From: Eumeta japonica | Taxonomy: Eukaryota; Arthropoda; Insecta; Lepidoptera; Psychidae | NCBI GenBank assembly: GCA_005406025.1 | Contig: BGZK01000906.1 | Location: forward strand, 124,001 to 188,000 | Reading direction: 5' to 3' | DNA: 64,000 bases | In this document: in pieces, positions 46,951 to 58,560 of the stretch | How the letters are laid out: each line of letters opens with the position of its first letter | Numbering within the stretch: position 1 is the stretch's first letter | The notes under the pieces: model-generated | What the model was told of the DNA's origin: nothing | What the model saw: the letters and a program-made list of their open reading frames with translations, nothing else | Databases searched by the model: none | Made by a program: the position numbers and the translations under genes

Positions 46951-48529
46951 AGTACATTTTTTCATTTTCCTATACAAATTTTAATCGAATGCATGAGTCT
47001 CGAAAAAATTACAACGTATACCATTTGAGAGAATTGTACCCAACAAAATCATTAATCACTTCCTTTCAAATTTTTGCAGTGTAATCTCGCTGTTTAGGGC
47101 AATATTCCAACTACTCTTTCCAAAAGCCTTCTACGCCAATAAAGTACAATACTATTAGTTATTAAAAATTATAATGTTTGAGAGATAATATTTTATAACG
47201 TCTTATAATATTCATTGACACATTTGGAACGTGCAATTTTAATCGTGTATCTTTTTCAAGACTGATATGCAAATAAAAAAAGCTCTCTGTAAAATTGTAG
47301 TATCAAATGATTATTTTTTACACTGTCTATGAAAACGATTTATAAACTGTATACACATTATCTTATAATGAATAATAAAAATTTAATAATTTCGTTTAAA
47401 CGATTTATAGGTCATTACGGGTTTATACGGATATCTGTCCTTTCATCGTCACTTAAGTAATTAAAAAAAAATGAAATGAAAAAAATACGATTCCAATCTA
47501 AATCCAAATCTGTGTTACTTTTAAAAATATTTCTATATATCGACCTCATACGACTCGGTTCTTCCTCAAATTTCAAAGCCGTCACAAGACAGGCTAAGAA
47601 TCTTGATGGGCATTTAACAGATTCCGAACGCAAATTGCGTGTTTAACTAGCCCAACTTAATTAAAACAATACAGAAACAGCAAGACCGAGTTAGCCTTGA
47701 CAAACAGGATTATAAGTTGGCCGGCTGTTAAAGGGAACATCCCGAGAGATTGCTAATCTGAGATTTGGCCGAACTCCAATCTCCGCGGAGCGTGGCCGAT
47801 GGCGCATGCACCGCTCAGCATCAACTCCGAATGAATAAATTGGCTGGCAACCTTCGATTTCGTTCCCCAGGCTGCCTTAATGGTTTCACTTGAACAACTA
47901 TCAATTTCCGGACTGGAAGATACTTCCGATGTTTTACACGCTTAGTTAGGTCGCTTCAAAGTATGGGCCCCATACAAATTCTTCGTGTCAAAGTGTTTAT
48001 TATTAGGTAATATTGCTATTCACTTAATTTAGTCAACAATTATTAAATATGCGATGTGGCAGCGTCACCAAACTATTGATTATGTCGTAAATAAAGCAGT
48101 ATTTAACGCATAAATACTGATTCGACAATAAAGAAGTGAATGATTTTTATTAATTTTAAGGTTATTTATTGAAACCAAAGTGCTTAGTTATGTTGCTTGA
48201 TCAGAATTCAGAGAGATGCTGGTCTTGCAGATGAAAACTCTAACGTCTTTCTTTAAATGTATTGACGTATGTTTACATGAGAATCAGAAGAATAACGGCT
48301 AGGATCAAAGACAAAATGGCGGTTTAATGGCATGTAATTTAATAGTGAAAATGGTAGTGCAACTAAAATGGTCACATATAATTTTACAACGAAGAATTTA
48401 GTTATTAAACCGAATAGATAGTGTGCACAATGATTTGTATTTTATCCACTGAATTATTCTTTAGCAAATTGATGAATAAAGGCGAGTAAATGTTTTTGAG
48501 CAATCTTAAGCTTTCTATCACGTAAACTG
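46951..48529. other. Spacer with a GC-elevated patch
   Basis: No gene is seen. About 47680-47930 is GC-elevated ('ctccgcggagcgtggccg', 'gcgcatgcaccgctcagc') without ORFs. The rest is AT-rich. Confidence 0.4.
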
Positions 48530-49080
48530 AAATTTTTATATGGTTCCGTACTCTAAAAAAAAAAAAAGCTCTATTTTAAGATTACTCTCAACTCCGTCTG
48601 TCCATCACAAATCCTTTTTCAAAAATTATGTAATGTGGGAATTCAAAATTTTTATACAATATTAGATCCTTATGACATACACATATAGTTATTTATAGTT
48701 TAAAAATGATAGATTGAAATGGGTCACAGTTTAATCCAATTTTTTTTTAATGAACATATCTTATGGGATTCGGTTAAAGAGCACTTGAATGTGTTATTAT
48801 AATGTTTTTAGTACTATTGTAATTAAAGTTTTATTTAAAATACATACTATTTTTCTCGACAGCGTAATAGTTGTTGAAAACAAAATCTGAAAAAGGATTG
48901 ATTGTGCAATTTCCCTAAAATTTCTTACTATTTTTGAATTTGGAACACTCAAACATACATTTATCGGTGCGTTTTTGAGCCTAAAAATTGTAGATGACTA
49001 TACGTTTTCGAGTTCTCTCAGATCAAAAACAATCATTTTTATAATATAGTTTTGAACTCAAAAAGAGCAATAACATAAGA
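48530..49080 (+). mobile_element. Diverged copy of the 'gggttcc' lepidopteran-type repeat
   Basis: It starts 'tatggttccgtactc' and has an A run, 'ctccgtctgtccatcacaaa' and 'ttttcaaaaattatg'. These parallel the better copy at 57805-58560 in order. It is non-coding. The class is unknown to me. The right end is arbitrary. Confidence 0.4.
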
Positions 49081-49245
49081 ATAAATAAATTTTTTCGACA
49101 GTATGCAACTTTTCGTGCTGAATCTTATTACTTTTTAGATTTTCAGGTTAGTAAACAATAAATGATTTGAGACGAAAATGATATATAATTTTCTCGGAAA
49201 AAAAAGTGTTACATGCGTATAAAAAGTTTAAAAGTTATTGTAGAA

Positions 49246-49312
49246 TTTTCACGAATCGTTTATATTCGTGAATATAATTCACGAATTATATTCACGAATA
49301 TAATTCGTGTAT
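49246..49312. repeat. Alternating direct/inverted 'attcacgaatata' cluster
   Basis: Four to five copies of attcacgaat or its complement alternate in orientation. Arms ATTCGTGAATATAATTC and GAATTATATTCACGAAT are exact reverse complements. Confidence 0.75.
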
Positions 49313-49385
49313 ACAACATACACTACTATTTCAAACTTGAAAAATCGGTAATCTAGAATTTAATTTTTTCTTTTTGGTTGCTTTG

Positions 49386-49402
49386 GTAGGTTAGGTTAGG
49401 TT
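49386..49402 (+). repeat. Interstitial TTAGG-type telomere-like repeat
   Basis: Three consecutive TAGGT units (aggttaggttaggtta). TTAGG is the ancestral insect telomere repeat. So short a run can be chance. Confidence 0.5.
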
Positions 49403-52269
49403 ACAACGAGGAAAAATGATTAGCAATACAAAATGCAAATATAAAAAATTGATCTGAGTATAAATTTGTAGATTATTCTGATTCCATTTACGACATTCGA
49501 TGCATTATTATTTTAAAAAAACTTGATAGAATTCTAAAAATCGAAGCAAAGACAAAAAAATTGTTTTGAAAAGGCACTTTCTCGTAAATTTCCATACAAC
49601 GACAATTTACGAACGAATAGATCGATTTTGATCTATTTATTTTGGAATGGGAAATTATTAAATTTTAGTATTTATAAACTTGTTGCTGAAGATTTTGAAG
49701 GAAATTCATTTTGAGATTTTAGACCACTCATCAACCTAAATCAGTTGAAATTTTAAGGAAATCGTGGTCCAACGAACGTGGCCATCGATTGTACGAACGA
49801 GTGTCTGCTCAAAAATAATGTTTACTGAAAAATTGTGATACTCAATGTTTATAGCGTCGATTTCAACATTCGCGTAAGAAACGGGCCATCCATGTGTACC
49901 TTACATGAAATGATCCCCTTAATAACGAAGCACATCATAAGATAAAATGCAGCTATGGACAACGAGTTTATTAATATTTCTATACAATACCTCATGATTT
50001 ATCTATTTTACGTGATGGCAAACAAATAGGATAACTGAAAAAATAGTAATTTAAGCAAGTAAATACATTCTCTGCTCATGAATTATTAATAGGAAACTCT
50101 ATCAATTTGGATTCTTTAAAACATTTGAGTCGATTCCACATACATCTCATAGTAAATCACGTAAATGTGAAATATGAAGTAAGAAGAACACCGTCTTCGG
50201 ACGCTGTATAGCTCGTGCAGGCGAAAATCATTTTGCAAATAATTCGAATCGGTAGATATATATTTATGACCATGTACATATTTTAAGTATATCGCTGCAT
50301 AATTATTTTTTACTCAATTTACTAAAATGAGCAGCTGTCGTCCACAATATCGTTTGCTTGATGGTTATAAATCATGACGACGTTTTAAAAAGATATGAAA
50401 GACTAGCCCTTGAGTAATGTAGTGTGATAAATTGTATCCTAAGTTAAATATTAGGTTCTTGTTAATAAAACCAAAAAGTTTTGTTCGAATCGCTCAGTTA
50501 GTTCTTGAGTGATGCTTGAACAAACAAACAGATAAATATACCGACAAACAAACAAAAATTTTAAAAGTAGCTGTTTTGGCATCTGTATTACGTATATAAT
50601 AATAATAATATATGCCACTCACTTTTTCCAAAAAAATATTTAATGTACAGATTTGGCTTCCTTACGTTTTCAATATAACTATAGATTTAACATTTTTCTA
50701 TTTACATTTTTGGAATAAGGGTATAATTATGACTCAACATAAAACCACAAGAATTGTAATGCGGTTCAATAATCCAAAAGGAATATATATATATTGAGAT
50801 TCGTTCGTTCATAAATTGTGTTTACGGCAATTTGGTGTATATTAGATTCGATGCCATGTTACATTTATTTGATTCGATAACGTAATTACAAATCGATATT
50901 TGACAATCGGTAGACCTTTTTTTTTTCATTTATGTTCGTGCCGATTAATTTGAATTAAATCCTAACCTACGAGCTTTACATACGAAATCATTAGAATTTA
51001 TTCGTATTTATTTTTATTCCATATTAAAAACTCTAATAGAATAGTAATTGTCTATACTTCAAATTGATATGAAATTAAATTAAATTAAAACTATTTAATG
51101 TACAATATTTTAAGTGCTGGCAACTTTTATAATAGTTCATTTATTAATTTGTTTTATTATTTGAAAATAAGCACATAAATATTGTTTTTACACTTTTTCA
51201 TGTGAAGTGCAATATTTATAAGGTTCATTTATTGTTCGGTTATTTATTTCGTATATTTTTTTAATATTCTTGTCTATTATATGCATTCCGCTCAGCGTAC
51301 GTATACTCAGTATACTAAATAGGATATCAGTTTAAATGGCTTTACCCAAAAAGCAGGTAAATATTTCTTATTATTCTGAATAGCATAATAAAAAATAATT
51401 TAAAATCTACTAAATTCTTTACACGTTTCGAATTGTTCAATAAATAGAAGAAACATCGACGGTTTTGAAGATTTACTAGATTTCAGAAATTTCATTCGGA
51501 AGTTAACTTTCGTTAAATATCTGTTTTGACAGAAAATAAGACACATGGGGTTCTTCGTTTCTACTGATCCCGTTTGTTTCAAATGGAACAAACAGAAGTA
51601 AAATCTATTAGTTCCGAGCACAAACTTAAATAATATGTCTTACTCGCACCTTGATTAACTTAAAAGAGTAAATATTTCTTTTGTTCATCATTACGCAAGA
51701 ATAGGTATTTTGTACTTGAGACAGTACTCTTGTGTTTTACCTATTTTCAGCCAAAAATTAATAATACAAAACTAAATCAAATATTTAATTTAAATGAGAC
51801 TAAATAACTTCTTACAATATCTAGGAAATATTGCAGCCACTACATTAAGCCTATCGAACGTGTATTTATTTTGTGAACTTCATCATTAATTTATCATCTT
51901 CTTGCAACAGACTTAGCGTATTATTTCGAAATGCTTACAACGGGCGCAACGAATTAAGCTATTAAGTTGTATCACTTTAAACAGCTACAGAATAATAAGC
52001 ATTCAGGGCTTCGGTGAGCAATAGTGGAGTGAGTCGTTCTTTGCCCTTCTCGCCTTTCGGAGATAATTACTAGTGGCAAAAATTATATTTTAAGAAGGCG
52101 ACCCATTTCTCGTGTCCTTTGATACGAAGGCAATAAGGTATTTCGGTCTCGAAACGAATTGACGCTGCATCGCGGGTGCAAACCAGACGAGATCGACGAC
52201 CTATCAGGGACTGCATATAGTGCAGGCGCTTGTATACATCAAGTATGCAGCCGACTGTAATTGTCGACT

Positions 52270-52690
52270 ATCGGCTTACGTTCGGGGCTTCGCTCGCAAT
52301 CTTTTATGAAGTCTTTCCTCCGGTCTCGCGCAGTGCCGTACTTTTCAACTACATTGTCAGTTCCTGATTTTCTGGTATCGGTTCTGCTCATCCAGTCCGC
52401 TATCGTTCCGACCTCCATCCCTTTTACTTCCGATTTCAGTCACGCTTTAGATGACGATAAAAGATCTTACTACTATTTTCGATTCCGTTTGCATTTTTAG
52501 TTCCAATCTAGCTCAATCTCGCTCTATGTAACGGATTACAGTTGTACACTCGTTTTCAGTCGTACCAATGTCGGTTACAGTTTAAACTTTTACCTCTATA
52601 ACAATTTCAGCCCTGTTACTGGTTCCAATCTCTAATTAGACTCCAATATTAGTCCCACTTCCTGTTTGACTTTCAATTCCATATCTGTAT
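52270..52690 (+). repeat. Pyrimidine-rich 'ttccgatt/ttccaatc' degenerate repeat
   Basis: Opens with 'gcttcgctcgcaatc' and continues with many phrases such as 'gtttcagt', 'tccgatttcag', 'ggttccaatctc' at irregular 9-20-base spacing. Related wording appears at 33450-33630 and 26100-26200. Probably a decayed dispersed repeat. Confidence 0.4.
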
Positions 52691-53526
52691 CGTTTTCAAT
52701 AAACGTTATAATACATATTTTCCTTTACCATTTCATTGGCCTTAAGTAAAGAAAAAGATAAACCAACTGCATTTGGCTTTTAAATAACTTATCTTTTTAT
52801 TCTATAAGTTAGTTGAAGCCATTCCGTGTATATAATTATTCGTTGACGGTTTTAGAAGTAATTAAATAACATCTGAAATTAAGAGACGAACTGAAAATTT
52901 TTACCTTTGTACATCTTAACGAAAAGTTTTTTATAACGTTGAAAAGGGCAAATGATATAGCAAGCCACCAGAAAGCAAGTGATCATCGCCGCCCATGGAC
53001 ACTTGCAAGCCCAAAGGAATCGTTAATGCATTTCTGACCTTTTAACGAGAAATAGAATATTTGATGGGGAGAGGAGTGGTCCACAAGAACTTTTAAGAAG
53101 GAATAGGATAACTGATGAATGAAGAGTGGACCACCGTACTTTCACTCACAGGACGTAATACAACAGAGAAAACTACTAATTTATTCATTCATTCAAGTAG
53201 GAGTAATCTATTGTATGTGAAAATTTGGAAGCTTATGACTTTGTAGCGGCTATTGGATCAAAGAAGAATAAACAAACAAAGACAAGAAAGAAACGAACAA
53301 CTTTCTACGTTTATACATTAATAAGGAGACATGTGACGTGGGAACACAAATTATTCATACGCCCGCATACGGAAAAAATGTTACAGTTTTTCTTTCACGA
53401 GCTGGTATAATAGTTTACGACTGGAACTTACAAGTTTCACGTGTACGGGCCGCCTTCTTATATTCTACTCGACTGATTTATTTCTACTATTTTATTTATG
53501 GTAAGTTGTTTACATTGAACGGACGG

Positions 53527-53690
53527 TGATGGATTAGCGGTTAAGAACTTAGCTTTCATACCAGAAGGAACCGGGTACAATCCTGATCAGGAATTGACCA
53601 ATGAGTTTATATCTCAAGTCAAAGTAAAGCACTGTCTGCGATCGTTGAAGAGCGTGTGAAACCGTGGCCACGAGCGTTGCCATCGGGTCG
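53527..53690 (+). mobile_element. tRNA-derived SINE candidate (copy 3)
   Basis: 'Ggattagcggttaagaac' (A-box-like, about 53531) and 'gaaccgggtacaatcctg' (B-box-like, about 53568-53585) have tRNA-like spacing. The body 'tcaagtcaaagtaaagcac' loosely follows 'ttaagtcaaattaagtctc' of copy 1. Divergence is greater than between copies 1 and 2, so it may be another SINE family. Confidence 0.45.
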
Positions 53691-56185
53691 ATGATAATGA
53701 ATATTAGCAACAATAATCCGCACTTGACCAGTTTGGAGGGTTCAAAGTACAAAGTTCAAATTCAAAGTCCCTAAGTCTGACACAAAAATGGCGGAGAGAA
53801 AACCTCATGTATGTGGTGATTAAAAAGCTGACGCAATTTACGTTTAATATACGATTCGTTCTCGCCTTCAATCGAAACGAGTACATTACAAACAAATACA
53901 CGAAAATCACTCACGAACAACACAAGTATCACGGGTGGCTCAACTCGCGTTATCGAGTTAGCCGAGTCGATACGTGCACTGGACATTTGGTCATCAGATT
54001 TTCTAACTTCCGAACTCCTTGACTCTTGTCCGGCCCCACCGGTGGCGGGTGTGACTGGAAGACGAAATGGCGCGACGCACTAAATGCCGCTAATTGTGGA
54101 AAGGAACAAAACGGCGCAATCAAGAGAAGTGGTGTCACGCTATCCTAGTACATTTGACATTTGATTAAAAGGGAAACTGATTGCTAATTGAAAAGAGATT
54201 ATTTCAATTATTCGCTTTTAAAGTTAATTTTTTTTATTGAAATAAATCCTTGACCGTATTGCAAATCTTGTTATTGTTGTCCGCGAAGAACTTGAACTAA
54301 TCAGAGCATTTGACGTCTGTTTGGAAAATAAATTTGAAATTATTTTTTTTAAATAAGTATAAAATTAGATTAGATCATTAATCTGATAAATTAGATTTTG
54401 CCGAGATTATAATAAATAATCTTGGCAAAATGAATAGTACAAAATAATATTTAAATCTTTGTTACATTCGACACTATAAGATTAATTTTACTGCAAAGTT
54501 GATAATAAAATAAATATTAAAAAGTATACTTCAACATGTATTTTTATTCTCTTAATGAGGTACAAACAAAAGTTTTCCTAAAAGTAGGAAAAAACTTATT
54601 ATTGTTCGACATAAAGATAAACAAATTAACTACTTAATAAAAAAAGGTGTTGAAGTAATGTGAAATAATATTTTAATATAAATTCATTGTCGAAACTCAT
54701 AAATCAATATCGAAGTTTTTCAACCTGCATTCGTTTTGTTTTTGATATTCAAACCGTGAGATTTTTTAAAACTAGAAATCTACCAAAAGGAAAAATTTTA
54801 ATAAGCGCTAAATCTGCATAATATTTTACTTAAAATAATTATGTAAATGGAAATATGTTGGTAGATTAATAAATAGTTTTAATTTAGTGTATATTAAGTT
54901 TTACTAATGACCATTGAAGAGTAGTTTCTATTGATAAATCTCAGTATTATCCTCTAATTTTTAACCGTTAAGGAGGGCTGTGGCTTCAATCATCAGCTCA
55001 GCGGCGTGAGACGATGACTTCTAGGCGCAAATACTTGAATAACTACAAATAGTATATTACGGACCTAAGAAAAAAAGTAAGGCATCGCCTTTAGTTCGGG
55101 TGTGACATAAATGCTGGTGGGGAAGCCCCTACTATTCTCTCGTGGTAAGTGCATATTTTTTTCCTAACAGCATTGAATGTTCTCGATATTGGGGACGAAA
55201 TGAGAACCTTTCATCGAGGTATGAAAAAATGTATTTTAGGGTATACCCCAATTTTCTGAAATCCCAAGATCAGATCCTGACTTGGACACTATGAGACCAT
55301 CTCGACAATATACCATTCTAAACAAAAAAAAAAAATATTTTCGAAATGACGTCACAGTTGGCGAAGTTATCGCTGCATGTACATAAAAAAATGCATTCAG
55401 ATGAACTTCCTCTTTTTTTGAAATCGGTTAATAAGAAATATTACTTACAATTTTTTGGTTTTGGTAAAGATAATTTTAGGAAACTATTCAGAACCCATAC
55501 TTATTAAATGTCCTTAATTATCCTTTTAAACCAGAATATTAATGTTCGACTGTTAGAGAAGTGATAAAACTTAAAAATTAAAACAATTTGAATAACGCTT
55601 GATTATTCACTTTAATGCGAATGATTATAGTCATTATGTAGTGAATGAATTTACCGGCTCTTAACTTCGATATTTATATTAAAATATGAAAACATGAAAT
55701 GTTTTCATAGGTTTGAAACGAAAGCAGTTTCTCGAATAATCGACTAGTTGACTTAGTCTATTATCTTCATTAAGCCTATGTATTAATTAATAAAGTCCTT
55801 ATAAATTATTCAACAAATTTTAATAATCTAGTTTGTTAAATATATATAATTTCATTTAATTAAGATCTTAATACATAATTTTTTTAATTAAACATATTTT
55901 TTTGTAGAATTTGTTATAAACATGAAAGCAACTCAACATATTTCTGTAGATAGCGTCTATTTTTAACACATAAGCTTTTATTAGCTTCACCTGTATGTAT
56001 GTATGTATGTAACCGGCTCCTTTACACTTGATTTTGTCCCACTTTACAAGAACAGATTTAATTTAAACTTTGTACACATATCAAGAACCGGTGACAATAC
56101 AATAATTTGATCTCATTATCCTGATCAGGGTCGCCAGGATCGAATAATTTCGTCACGTATCGTCTGCGTGAGAGAGTGGTTTATT
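53691..56185. other. AT-rich spacer
   Basis: No gene is recognised. GC is raised over about 53940-54140. A (TATG)n run is at 55993-56012. Confidence 0.4.
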
Positions 56186-56189
56186 ACTT

Positions 56190-56229
56190 TTACTAAATTC
56201 TATTACTGTTTTGTAATAGAATTTAGTAA
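56190..56229. repeat. 17-base-arm perfect hairpin
   Basis: TTACTAAATTCTATTAC (56190-56206) and its exact reverse complement (56213-56229) flank a 6-base loop. Confidence 0.8.
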
Positions 56230-56323
56230 CAGTAATAAGCATTATTATTAATTCAACTATTGTTGTATTGTTAAAATTTACAAATTTTTAACAATCAATC
56301 CAACTAAAAGTAAAAATAAATAT

Positions 56324-56602
56324 TGTTTAAAACTAAAAACGCGCTTTTAAGGCACGTCAAACTAAAAGTAAAATAATTCTGAATATGTGCCGAAAAAATA
56401 ATAAACAAATGACGAAAATACTAGTATTATTGTGGAAAAGCGTGGGGCGCTTTGTGCCACATTTTCGTATATGGACAACCAGCTTTTTCCACAATAATTC
56501 TAGTATTTTCATCATTGTTTATTATTTTTCGGCTCATATTCAGAATTATTTTTCACTTTTTAGTTTGATGTGCTTAAAAGCGTGTTTTTAGTTTTCTTTA
56601 AA
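56324..56602. mobile_element. Hairpin MITE with ~120-bp inverted arms
   Basis: The left arm (56324-56442) and right arm (56482-56602) are reverse complements with about ten differences. Shared phrases: 'gtttaaaactaaaaac', 'cgcttttaaggcac', 'aataattctgaatatg' and 'aaaatactagtattattg'. The central loop is about 40 bases. Almost the whole element is arm, so transcripts would fold into long double-stranded RNA. Confidence 0.78.
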
Positions 56603-56639
56603 CTATCTTTATTTTAAGAAGGCCTTCAGAAAGTTGTAA

Positions 56640-56840
56640 CAGATGTCGCTAAATATTTTTGAATTTATATAAATCCATACCAATAAATGTAAAGTGTATC
56701 TGTCTATCTGTCTGTCTGGGTATGTATCTATCTATATGCGCATCTATCTGTCTGTTTATCTCTTTACTTTTAACGCCTAAATCGTTGTACCAATTTTGAT
56801 GAAATTAAGCACAAACACAGCTTAACACTAGGCGCGACAT
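56640..56840 (+). repeat. Retroelement-style remnant with CTGT/CTAT microsatellite
   Basis: A (CTGT/CTAT)n run (56698-56762) is followed by 'cctaaatcgttgtaccaatt' and 'ttgatgaaattaagcac', wording that is typical of insect repeats ('accaattttgatgaaatt'). The family is unknown. Confidence 0.4.
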
Positions 56841-57804
56841 GAGTAATTTCTACTTTGTTTTTGTATGTCTATTTGTTTTATTTATTTCATAACTCAACAA
56901 CAGTAAATTGAATTGAATAAACTTTATTTTGCTAATAGAACACACGATTTTATAATAAGTCTTTGTAATATTTAGTCTGTATGTCAACTTTAACTCGGCA
57001 CTGATTCCACCAATATTTTTATGGATTTTAAAAAACTGTTGGAACACACTGTCACATAAAATGCGGGTTATTTTTATATTAAAAGACATTAATTTTATTT
57101 TATTTTATCGACCTTGTTTATGGTTTGTTTTTTAAAGAAAGAGTGGTGTTAGTGAGCGTTGAGTCTTAAGAAGGAGAGAGGAGAGGAAGATATGACGTAA
57201 AAGGATGAGGTAGAGCGAAAGCGAATGTAAGAAATAGCGTCAACAACGCGATTGTTACATTAAGAAGGCCATGGTAAATTAAAACAAACGACTGGATTTT
57301 TACATTGCTTCTTATTGTACTATATCCTCTTATTATAATATAATTAATGTGACATTTTGTAACAACGACGATTTAGATGAAATTTAGCTCATAAAATATT
57401 TTCTGGGTTATACAAATAGGCTTATTACCTTATACAAGCGATCATGTGTAATATTTTACAAGAAACCGGAATCGATATTGGAATGAAGATATATAACGCC
57501 ATCGGTAAAGAGAAGGACGCAGGGTTTTAATAGAAAACATTACCGAATCGCAACTGACTGTGAAATTGGACCTTAAATCAAAAACTGGTTCGGAATCGGT
57601 ATCGTTGATAGTAAAATTACTCGATATAGAACATTCCGAATTAATTATAAGTCCACGCGAACGGAGCCGCAGACAAAAGCTAATTAAAAATGATTCACTA
57701 AATCGATTGTGTTGCACAGTTCAATGCTTATACACTAGCATTGAAACTACTTTGCGCCCTTTCCCAAGTTTTGTTTGATAAAATAAATTGCACATATATA
57801 TTTT
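56841..57804. other. Spacer
   Basis: No gene is recognised. A purine-rich plus-strand segment lies at about 57130-57245. Overlapping opposite ORFs at 57442-57778 have no motifs. Confidence 0.4.
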
Positions 57805-58560
57805 TTAAGGGTTCTGAGCCAAAATGACAAAAACGGAAGACCCTAATTGTTTCGTCATGTCCGTCTGTCTGTCCGTATGTCACAAGCATTTTATTCAAAA
57901 ACTGTATATTGACAAAATTTATAGTGTAGGTGTCTTGTATAAGCCGCTACTTATTTTAGTAGTTAAATAATAAAAATAAATATTTCTAAAGGGGGCACAT
58001 CATACATGTAAAAGAAATCGAATCGGATTACTAAAGGATTTTAGTAAACATCAGCGAGTGGCACATATTTACACAGTTCTTTTAAAAACACTTTAAGGTT
58101 TTTAAGCAATTTTTCTGAAATCATGAATAATTTAGAAAATAATCGCTCTGAAATTTGCAGAAATTTTGTCTCCCCTCTATTTTCCAAATGTATATCAATA
58201 AATAGAAAAAAAAACAACGAAGGTAACCCTTAATAAATACTTTTAACAAACATTATTTTGAACATAATCAGATGTACTGTTTTTGAGTTATTGCCGAAAA
58301 ACTGCGCTTTTTATCGAAAAGTCGTAAGTGCCATGAAGATACATTCTTGCTGGTACACTTTAGTTCACACTAGTTTAATAGTAATAGTGTACATACCCAA
58401 TTATTTTTCTAGTTATAGGCGACTGAAGTGCTTATAACTATTCTGTATAGGAAACATAAACAAGTGTAACAACGTACTTTTTTATCTGTAGTGCATTTCT
58501 TTGTAATAATGAAATAATAGAAAAGTAATAATGGAACCCTATAATTGAAAATAGTTCGAC
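57805..58560 (+). mobile_element. 'gggttc...cgtctgtctgtccgt' dispersed repeat
   Basis: It starts 'ttaagggttctgagcc', continues 'cggaagaccctaattg' and 'tgtccgtctgtctgtccg', and ends 'aatggaaccctataattg'. The start and end share an inverted 'agggttc'. The wording and order match a repeat I remember as abundant in Lepidoptera; its class is unclear to me. No protein is encoded. A diverged relative is at 48530-49080. Confidence 0.5.

Larger units (their letters stand above)
49081..53526. other. AT-rich spacer with several short repeats
   Basis: No gene is recognised. Contents: ATTCACGAATATA palindromic cluster (49246-49312), short TTAGG-type run (49386-49402), a retroelement-style stretch ending in 'gaacaaacaaacagataaat' and an (AAT)n run (50460-50612), and a pyrimidine-rich 'ttcc(g/a)att' stretch (52270-52690). 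GC is raised at about 52000-52270. Confidence 0.4.

Noticed and set aside
53225..53410. Frame with 'KKRTTFYVYTLIRRH' resembling the start of a Harbinger transposase
   Set aside because: Only one short, loosely matching motif; downstream frames show no catalytic triad.
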